10,115 nucleotides of DNA from contig DIUC01000073.1 in assembly GCA_002435785.1 (NCBI GenBank), forward strand, positions 1 through 10,115, given 5' to 3'. Shown here one piece after another: positions 4,828 to 10,115 of this stretch; position 1 is the stretch's first letter; each line of letters begins with the position of its first letter. The notes beneath the pieces were generated by a model. That model was not told the origin of the DNA and ran no database searches. It was given only the letters and a program-made list of their open reading frames with translations. Source of the DNA: Saprospiraceae bacterium UBA6168. GTDB lineage: Bacteria > Bacteroidota > Bacteroidia > Chitinophagales > Saprospiraceae. Position numbers and translations under genes: made by a program.

Positions 4828-7800
4828 ATGAACTCAACTCGACTGCTGTTCAGCCTGGGGCTGTCGGCAATTTTGTCCCTTTTCCTCCAACAGAAAACAA
4901 TGGCATGTGGGTACGCCTATGTGTCGGACTGCGCCACCACCATTGACTTAGAGGTAAATGGCGTCACTTCCACCTTTCAGGTTTCCAGTTGCCCCTACCT
5001 GACGGTTTTTCCGGGCCACAATTTTGGCTCACCCACCAGTCTGAACCTCACCAAGGCCAAGTCCATCACTTGGGAAAGCTGTGACAACAGCGTGATGAAC
5101 GCCAAGTTGTTCTACCGCATCTACCTCCAATCGGGCAGCCCCGGCTCGTTCACGCCGTATTTGCTGCCGCAACTCAGCACCATCACCAACGGCCCGTACC
5201 GCACAGAGACCCGGGAAGGCTTGCCGAACCTGAACTTGCTATCAGGGCTGAACCCCGGCAGCTATTTCATCGAAATCTACTTTGAATCGGACGTGGACTT
5301 CAACAATGACAACGTGCCGGACACCCAAATCCGCAAGGACAACAATGGGGCATACTACAAGGCCAGCTTTGTCATTCCTACAGGGCAAGGCGGCTCGCTG
5401 AACGTGCAGTTGGCCAACAAAACCAACGTGACCTGCAACGGCGGCACCAATGGGAGCGCCACGATCACGGTTGCCAATGGCACGGCGCCATACACCTATG
5501 CTTGGTCGAACGGCGCAACCACGGCCAGCATCAGCAACCTTGCCGCAGGCAACTACACCGTCACCGCCACGGACACCAACGGCAACACGGGCACGCTCAT
5601 CGTCGTCATCGGGCAGCCGGCCCCACTCAATGCCAACGTGACCGGGGTGGACGAAACTTCCGCTCCTGCCAACAACGGCAGTGCCACGGCAGCGCCCACT
5701 GGCGGCACCGCACCCTACACGTATCTGTGGAGCACTGGCGCCACGACTGCCATCATCAACAACCTCAACAGTGGCACTTACATGGTCACCGTGACCGATA
5801 CCAACGGCTGCACAAAGTCCGGCAGCGTGGTCATCAGCGTCTCTGGCGCCAACCCCACCAACTATTGCGCCAGCAGCGGCACGCCTTGGGTTGACTGGAT
5901 TACGAGGGTAAAACTCAACAGCATTGACAATGCCTCCGGCAAGGCGCTCTATACTTTTTACAGCAATGTAAGCACCGATTTGAACACCGGCTCCAGCTAT
6001 ACCATCACGCTCGAAAACGGTTTTAGCTGGCAAACCTTCGATGAGTACTGGAAGGTCTGGATTGATTACAACCGCAACGGCACGTTTGAAGACCCCGCTG
6101 AGGTGGCTTATGCTGGTATCCTCAACGCACCGCCGCTTGGCTCGCCGGGTGGCTCGAAAGTCGGCACGGTCGTCGTGCCAGCCGCTGCCGAGTTGGGCAT
6201 AACCCGTATGCGGGTTTCGTTGAAAAGGGGCGCTTACGCAACGCCCTGCGAGACCATCCCCTTTGGCGAGGTGGAAGACTATGCCATCAACTTGGTGGGC
6301 AACGGTCCCGTGCCATGCAGCATCGAAGCCACCACCACCAACCCTACCTGCAACAACAACGGCACGAACACAATCCCCGCCGACGATACTTTTACGTTTG
6401 GCTTGACCGTGAACGGCAATGGCACAGGTGCTTCGTGGTCAACCACCATCGGTGGGCAAAACTACACGGGCAGTTACGGCACACCCGTGACCATTGGCCC
6501 GCTGCCCATCAGTGGTGGCGTGGTCAATTTCACCGTTACCGACTCAGGTACAGGCACATGCACGGCCACTGGCAGCGTGGCGCCGCCCGCCCCGTGTTCC
6601 AGCACAACCCCCTGCGCCATCAACGCCAACACGACCCCGCCGATTTGCAACAACAACGGCACCCCAACCGACCCCGCCGATGACACCTATACCTTCAACA
6701 TGACCGTGACCGGCACAAATGCTGGCACTGGCTGGACGGCGGTCATTTTGGGCGCTCCGCAAAGTGGCGCTTACAATGTGGCAACCTTGATGGGGCCATA
6801 CCCCATCAGCGGCGGTGTGCTCAACTTTATTATCCAAGATTCTAACAACCCAGGTTGTACCAAGGCCATGACCATCAACCCGCCAAGCACATGCAGCAAC
6901 GGCGGGAGTGCTCCCAGCTACTGCGCCTCGACCAGCGCTTTTCCGTGGCACGATTGGGTGGCCGGTGTGCAGTTTGGCACCATCAACAACCCATCCAGCA
7001 AAACGAATTACAGCGATTTCACCAGCCTATCCACGAGCGCCAATGCGGGGCAGAGCTATCCGGTCACGCTGACGGCTGGGTTCAGCTGGTACACCTACGA
7101 TGAATTCTGGAAAGTTTGGATTGACTACAACCACGACGGCACCTTCGACGAGCAGGCCGAGGTGGCGTTTGCGCAAGCAGTTTCGGCTCCGCCAAATGGC
7201 ACAAATACCTTTGATTTTGTAGGAAATATCGCCATTCCGGCAACGGCACTGACTGGCCCAACCCGCATGAGGGTCACGATGAAACGAGGAACGGTCGCTC
7301 CAACCTCCTGCGAAACCATTGACAACGGCGAGGTAGAGGATTACACGGTCAACATCGCCCCCAACGCTGGGGGCGGTACGGGAGACCGCCAAGCAGTCGT
7401 CACACTCAATGCTCAACCAGGTATGGAGGACGTGGCACTTTATGGGGTACTCGATTTAAATGCCGATGCTGGGTATTGGGTTTTGGAAAAATCAATGGAC
7501 GGGCAAACCTTTCAGGCGCTTCAATCCGGTGAGGTGAGTGGCGAGGAAAATGGCCATTTTTTCATAAAAACCATTGACGACCAGCCCGTTGACGGCGTAA
7601 ACCAGTACCGCTTATCGCTCTTGGACAGGACTGGCAAAGTGGTGGCGGAGGCACCGATGGCCGTGGACTTTTTGCACATGTCGGATTTTAGCTTGTTCCC
7701 CAATCCGGCCAACAGCGAGTTTTCCATCGAAATGGCCAAGCTCGCAGGCAGGCAGGTGACGGTGGAAGTGTTCAACCGAATGGGCCACCTCGTTTATCGG

Positions 7801-7932
7801 GAGCGCATCCCGGAGGTGAATCAGCACACCCACTCCATCCACCTCGATGGTTGGCACGAAGGCATGTACTTCGTGCAGGTGACGCCAGTAGGAAGGCGGG
7901 CGGTAGGTAAGAAGCTGATGATTGCCCATTGA
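4828..7932 (+). CDS. T9SS-exported surface protein with SprB and GEVEDY repeats
   Basis: A 1034-residue protein. Order: signal peptide (1-26, cleaved near TMA-CG); an N-terminal domain with several Cys (27-185); two SprB-type repeats (about 192-262 and 268-337, with CNGGTNGSATITV, PYTYAWSNG or PYTYLWSTG, and GNYTVTATD or GTYMVTVTD); GEVEDY domain 1 (about 345-490, ending CETIPFGEVEDYAINL); two tandem repeats of about 95 residues (about 496-690), each starting C-(S/A)-I, then CNNNGT, PADDT and PISGG; GEVEDY domain 2 (about 697-843, ending GEVEDYTVNI); a beta linker (about 855-945); and a type A T9SS sorting domain (about 953-1034) with FSLFPNPAN, a VFNRMGHLVY strand and a GMYFVQV strand. The sorting domain predicts export through the outer membrane by T9SS and, usually, anchoring at the surface. 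SprB repeats occur in gliding adhesins such as SprB; GEVEDY domains are common in Bacteroidota surface proteins. No catalytic domain is visible, so adhesion or binding is inferred. It stands alone, with its own promoter and the terminator at 7949. Confidence 0.92.
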   Translation: MNSTRLLFSLGLSAILSLFLQQKTMACGYAYVSDCATTIDLEVNGVTSTFQVSSCPYLTVFPGHNFGSPTSLNLTKAKSITWESCDNSVMNAKLFYRIYLQSGSPGSFTPYLLPQLSTITNGPYRTETREGLPNLNLLSGLNPGSYFIEIYFESDVDFNNDNVPDTQIRKDNNGAYYKASFVIPTGQGGSLNVQLANKTNVTCNGGTNGSATITVANGTAPYTYAWSNGATTASISNLAAGNYTVTATDTNGNTGTLIVVIGQPAPLNANVTGVDETSAPANNGSATAAPTGGTAPYTYLWSTGATTAIINNLNSGTYMVTVTDTNGCTKSGSVVISVSGANPTNYCASSGTPWVDWITRVKLNSIDNASGKALYTFYSNVSTDLNTGSSYTITLENGFSWQTFDEYWKVWIDYNRNGTFEDPAEVAYAGILNAPPLGSPGGSKVGTVVVPAAAELGITRMRVSLKRGAYATPCETIPFGEVEDYAINLVGNGPVPCSIEATTTNPTCNNNGTNTIPADDTFTFGLTVNGNGTGASWSTTIGGQNYTGSYGTPVTIGPLPISGGVVNFTVTDSGTGTCTATGSVAPPAPCSSTTPCAINANTTPPICNNNGTPTDPADDTYTFNMTVTGTNAGTGWTAVILGAPQSGAYNVATLMGPYPISGGVLNFIIQDSNNPGCTKAMTINPPSTCSNGGSAPSYCASTSAFPWHDWVAGVQFGTINNPSSKTNYSDFTSLSTSANAGQSYPVTLTAGFSWYTYDEFWKVWIDYNHDGTFDEQAEVAFAQAVSAPPNGTNTFDFVGNIAIPATALTGPTRMRVTMKRGTVAPTSCETIDNGEVEDYTVNIAPNAGGGTGDRQAVVTLNAQPGMEDVALYGVLDLNADAGYWVLEKSMDGQTFQALQSGEVSGEENGHFFIKTIDDQPVDGVNQYRLSLLDRTGKVVAEAPMAVDFLHMSDFSLFPNPANSEFSIEMAKLAGRQVTVEVFNRMGHLVYRERIPEVNQHTHSIHLDGWHEGMYFVQVTPVGRRAVGKKLMIAH

Positions 7933-7948
7933 TGGGGTTTTGTTGAAC

Positions 7949-8000
7949 AAAAAAAAAAAGGGTTCGTGCAGCACCATTGCCACACGAACCCTTTTTTTTT
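7949..8000. terminator. strong bidirectional intrinsic terminator
   Basis: GGGTTCGTG (7960-7968) pairs perfectly with CACGAACCC (7983-7991) around a 14-base loop. The stem is flanked by 11 A (7949-7959) and 9 T (7992-8000), which can extend it. It gives a T tract in both directions, so it can end transcripts of the plus-strand gene (stop at 7932) and the convergent minus-strand gene (stop at 8012). Confidence 0.92.
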
Positions 8001-8011
8001 GGAGCGCATTA

Positions 8012-9499
8012 TCAGCGCTTTGTTTTGTCCCGCTCAATCATCGTCAGAATCTGATCCACTTGCAGGTTCTTGGCGATGATGGTACGCTCTGGGTTCAGGA
8101 GGTAGATTTCGGGCGTGTTGTCCACGTAATATTTGCCATAGATGGTCTTGTTGGTGGGGTCAAAGACACTCGTCCAAGGCATTCCATATTTTTTGACGGT
8201 TGCCCGCCACTTGGCGTCCTCGGTGTTGACGGCGATGCCGTACACGTCCAATCCCTTGTCCTTCATCTGGTTGTAAAGCTGCACGAGCTTGGGCGTTTGC
8301 TCGGCGCAGTGCTCGCAGTCGGGGTTCCACATATAGACCACCACGTAGGGCGCTTTTTTGTCGTAAAGAGAGACCGAAACACCGTCGAGGCCGGGCACTT
8401 TTACTTCCGGCGCTTTTTTGCCGACGAGGCTCGCCGACATCTCGTAGGCCCGCTGTTGCAGCGCAAACACCTCTGCGGAGTCGGACCAAACGGCTTTGTC
8501 GTAGGTGAAGTACCGCTCAATCATGTTGACGAAGACGGCCTGGGGATCCATGAGGGTGGTCTCCTTCGGATCGTAGTGCAGCACAATCCAATTGGCGAAG
8601 TATTTAAAGAACTCTGGCTTATCGGTCACCCGGTCCACCAATGAAATCGAGTATTTCACGATGGAGTCTTGGTGCTGTGGGGTCAGCTCGGTGACGTAGC
8701 GGTTGAGCATCTTCGAGATGACGGGCGTGTAGAGTAGGCGCTCGTCGTTGAAGTCGGTGCCGTTCCAGAAGCGGGTGCGGTAGTGGTAGGAGTACCGGGC
8801 CGTATCCAGGGAGCCGTCCGGCTTGTAGCAATCCCGCAGGTCAGGGTTCTGGCCAGCCCGCTTGAACGAGGTGAATAGCGAGGTCGGGTTTTCCTTGAAA
8901 ATCTTTTCTAGGTAAACCTTGCGGTCGTCAATCAGCTTGTCCTGTTCGCCCTTCACCTGCAAAAAGGTGGGGTCTCCAGGCTTCAAACCAGCCATTTTTT
9001 GGGCATTGGCCTGGAACAGGGTTCGTTGGCCTTCCTCAAACTGCATGGCATCGTACATGATTTGGTTGTCCAGGCTGCCCTCCACCTTCATGTCGCCCAC
9101 GAGGTTGCCCAAAGTGGTGGTCATCGTAAAAGTCTGGTCAAGGTCAACCAACATTTGAATATTGGTATTGTTGGGCAGCACGAGGTACAGCATTCCGGGA
9201 AAGTAAGGCTCCTGCCGCTTGAACACAATCTGGCCGGTTGGGCTGATTTGGGCGGAGTCGGCCCGGTAGTTATTGTCCTCGAAAGTACCGATGAGGCTTG
9301 CCATGCCCCCGCCTGTCAGTCCTTGAACCTGCACGACGATATTGGGCGATTCCGCCTGTTCCTTTCGCTTTTTGTTGTCCAAGTAAGTGTTGCTGTATTG
9401 CGGCTGCCCCTCATTTGCAGTGGGCATCGCTGATTGCGAATCGTTGGCGCCACAGGCGGCAAAGAGGATTATGGTGGCAAATAGTAAAACCAGTCTCAT
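8012..9499 (-). CDS. thioredoxin-like (TlpA/ResA type) lipoprotein
   Basis: A 495-residue protein. The signal peptide ends in LFAAC with Cys16 as the lipidation site, so it is anchored in the envelope, probably facing the periplasm. A linker (17-50) leads to a small beta domain (about 52-140) resembling the DUF4369-type domain common at the N-terminus of Bacteroidota TlpA-like proteins. A mainly helical middle (about 145-350) follows; it may be the DUF5106 type, assigned by layout only. The C-terminal thioredoxin fold (about 355-490) has KAPEVKVPGLDG, VVVYMWNPDCEHCAEQTPKL with the redox pair Cys395/Cys398, and the cis-Pro motif NTPEIYLL (Pro463). The role is thiol-disulfide exchange; the substrate is unknown. 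The start ATG (9499) lies 20 bases downstream of a TAnnTTTG motif. The gene stands alone and converges on the T9SS protein gene, sharing its terminator. Confidence 0.92.
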   Translation of the reverse strand: MRLVLLFATIILFAACGANDSQSAMPTANEGQPQYSNTYLDNKKRKEQAESPNIVVQVQGLTGGGMASLIGTFEDNNYRADSAQISPTGQIVFKRQEPYFPGMLYLVLPNNTNIQMLVDLDQTFTMTTTLGNLVGDMKVEGSLDNQIMYDAMQFEEGQRTLFQANAQKMAGLKPGDPTFLQVKGEQDKLIDDRKVYLEKIFKENPTSLFTSFKRAGQNPDLRDCYKPDGSLDTARYSYHYRTRFWNGTDFNDERLLYTPVISKMLNRYVTELTPQHQDSIVKYSISLVDRVTDKPEFFKYFANWIVLHYDPKETTLMDPQAVFVNMIERYFTYDKAVWSDSAEVFALQQRAYEMSASLVGKKAPEVKVPGLDGVSVSLYDKKAPYVVVYMWNPDCEHCAEQTPKLVQLYNQMKDKGLDVYGIAVNTEDAKWRATVKKYGMPWTSVFDPTNKTIYGKYYVDNTPEIYLLNPERTIIAKNLQVDQILTMIERDKTKR

Positions 9500-9518
9500 G
9501 TCTTGAATTTTTTTAGCG

Positions 9519-9526
9519 CAAAAATA
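9519..9526 (-). promoter_or_regulatory. -7-like element for the TlpA-like gene
   Basis: TATTTTTG on the minus strand matches TAnnTTTG exactly, ending 19 bases before the ATG at 9499. This would give a short leader of about 12 nt. No TTG is found at the usual -33 distance, so only half of the promoter is supported. Confidence 0.4.
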
Positions 9527-9649
9527 AGGGTTTAGCCAATGCTGGAATAGGCAGCCTTGGGTGTTAGGCAGTTATTAACGGCAATTTCCCAAAAAAGGTT
9601 AATTCCAAGTCGCTTTGGACAAAGTGATTTTTTTTCAAAAAAAAGGATT

Positions 9650-9693
9650 CATTTTGATATTGATTTAATACCTTTGCAATATCATTTTGATGT
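9650..9693. promoter_or_regulatory. promoter with operator-like repeats upstream of the Arc-type gene
   Basis: TACCTTTG (9669-9676) matches the -7 element TAnnTTTG; no clear -33 element is seen. The element sits inside a perfect inverted repeat, TGATATTG (9655-9662) and CAATATCA (9677-9684), with 14 bases between. Overlapping these, CATTTTGATAT (9650-9660) and CATTTTGATGT (9683-9693) form a direct repeat with a 33-bp period, about three helical turns. Such placement would let a dimeric regulator cover the promoter. The nearby Arc-type protein, from a DNA-binding family, is the obvious candidate for autoregulation, by inference. Confidence 0.5.
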
Positions 9694-9771
9694 TAAAAAA
9701 GTATTGAATTGAAATCACGGATTAGAGACCTCCAAAACACGCCGGAGCCTTCAACTTACTGATTCTACTGC

Positions 9772-9808
9772 CTCGTGGCCTGGCCTTGCTGGGTCACGAG
9801 CTTTTTTT
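9772..9808 (+). terminator. terminator-like hairpin in the leader of the Arc-type gene
   Basis: CTCGTGGCC (9772-9780) pairs with GGTCACGAG (9792-9800) over 9 bp, one of them a G-U pair, around an 11-base loop. A C and seven T (9802-9808) follow. It has the form of an intrinsic terminator, yet ends 8 bases before the ATG at 9817. It would separate the promoter at 9669 from the gene, implying either attenuation or a separate small RNA of about 125 nt (near 9683 to 9808). Confidence 0.6.
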
Positions 9809-9816
9809 CCAAGAAA

Positions 9817-9999
9817 ATGGCAAAGAAGAAATTCGTTCTACGAATTGAGGATGACCTCTACGCCGCCGTGGAGAAATGGGCTGCCGACGAGTTCCGCAGC
9901 GTGAACGGGCAGTTGGAATGGCTTATCTTCAAGATGCTGAAGGACGAAGGCAGGGTAAATCCTGAACAGGTAAAGCGCTCGCCTCAACCTCCGGAATGA
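9817..9999 (+). CDS. Arc-type ribbon-helix-helix DNA-binding protein
   Basis: A 60-residue protein of the size and layout of Arc/MetJ-type repressors. A short basic start (MAKKK) leads to the beta strand FVLRI (6-10), which in this fold pairs with a second monomer and reads the major groove. Helix A follows (about 12-24, DDLYAAVEKWAADE), then helix B (about 28-44, SVNGQLEWLIFKMLKDE), where SVNGQLEWL matches the conserved SxNxxLxxL pattern of Arc-type proteins. The tail (45-60) is Pro/Lys-rich. An in-frame GTG at 9775 would add 14 residues, but it lies inside the terminator-like hairpin and before the normal family start, so ATG 9817 is chosen. It probably acts as a dimer or tetramer. Its targets are unknown; the repeats at 9650-9693 are a reasonable guess for an autoregulatory site. 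It stands alone here, with a tRNA gene 98 bp downstream. Confidence 0.85.
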   Translation: MAKKKFVLRIEDDLYAAVEKWAADEFRSVNGQLEWLIFKMLKDEGRVNPEQVKRSPQPPE

Positions 10000-10020
10000 A
10001 GATTTTTTTTCAGCAAAGGT

Positions 10021-10049
10021 TTTTGTTTTCCCAAAATGACGTATTTTCG
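10021..10049 (+). promoter_or_regulatory. possible promoter for the tRNA gene
   Basis: TTTTG (10021-10025) and TATTTTCG (10042-10049) resemble the -33 and -7 elements of Bacteroidota promoters, with one mismatch to TAnnTTTG and a 16-base gap, shorter than usual. The start of transcription would fall about 40 bases before the tRNA at 10098. Two small hairpins (GCCG-CGGC near 10053 and GTTG-CAAC near 10070) lie in that leader. Confidence 0.35.
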
Positions 10050-10097
10050 CCGCCGCAATCGGCAAAAGGTTGTTTGCAACTGTCTGTTTCAAAAAAA

Positions 10098-10115
10098 GGG
10101 GGATTAGCTCAGCTG
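10098..10115 (+). tRNA. tRNA gene, 5' end only (probably tRNA-Ala or tRNA-Ile)
   Basis: The last 18 bases fit the start of a tRNA: acceptor strand GGGGGAT (7 bases), TA at positions 8-9, D-stem GCTC and the loop start AGCTG. This 5' pattern is typical of bacterial tRNA-Ala and related alanine/isoleucine-type tRNAs. The anticodon is outside the window, so the isotype cannot be fixed. The gene is cut by the window edge. Confidence 0.8.

Noticed and set aside
5242..6033. 263-codon minus-strand ORF and other frames inside the T9SS protein gene
   Set aside because: They are shadows of a convincing 1034-residue protein; the translations are Gly/Ala/Val or His/Gln/Arg-rich low-complexity.
7922..8644. 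240-codon plus-strand ORF opposite the TlpA-like gene
   Set aside because: It crosses the strong terminator at 7949-8000 and is antisense to a gene with clear thioredoxin motifs.
9775..9816. GTG start adding 14 residues to the Arc-type protein
   Set aside because: The GTG lies in the terminator-like hairpin, and the ATG at 9817 gives the normal compact Arc-type N-terminus.

Overview
The window looks like a chromosomal segment of a Bacteroidota bacterium, probably in or near the Saprospiria/Chitinophagia. The evidence is a type IX secretion system (T9SS) C-terminal sorting domain, SprB-type and GEVEDY-type repeats, a TlpA-like lipoprotein, promoter-like TAnnTTTG motifs, and almost no Shine-Dalgarno sequences. 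No tool was run, so the taxonomic placement rests on protein style and promoter motifs.

Positions 1-2460 are an accessory zone. Three short, AT-rich, single-gene units of unknown function (a putative lipoprotein at 116-706, a small membrane-anchored protein at 922-1239, a 102-aa soluble protein at 1529-1837) are separated by GC-richer copies of one dispersed repeat family. Copies lie in both orientations, and the first two genes are each bracketed by outward-pointing copies (a minus-oriented copy before, a plus-oriented copy after). This resembles a gene-cassette array, but I see no integrase, transposase or canonical attC core. A possible 34-codon ORF and a possible broken minus-strand coding fragment follow.

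Positions 2461-4517 return to GC-richer core-type DNA: a secreted protein of unknown function, then metF (methylenetetrahydrofolate reductase). A 104-bp hairpin made of degenerate AATCCGN heptamers lies between them. Positions 4518-4827 hold a good Bacteroidota-type promoter and a perfect 8-bp hairpin in the leader of the next gene. That gene (4828-7932) encodes a 1034-aa T9SS-exported cell-surface protein with two SprB-like repeats, two GEVEDY domains separated by two tandem Cys-containing repeats, and a sorting domain.

Positions 7949-8000 form a strong bidirectional terminator between this gene and a convergent minus-strand gene (8012-9499) for a lipoprotein with a C-terminal thioredoxin fold (CEHC active site). 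On the plus strand beyond it, a TAnnTTTG promoter sits inside a symmetric and repeated operator-like sequence. It is followed by a leader of about 130 nt that ends in a terminator-like hairpin just before a 60-aa Arc-type ribbon-helix-helix protein (9817-9999). The last 18 bases are the 5' end of a tRNA gene.

The genes do not form one pathway. The most unusual items are the cassette-like repeat array on the left, the heptamer hairpin before metF, and the operator plus terminator-like leader of the Arc-type gene.
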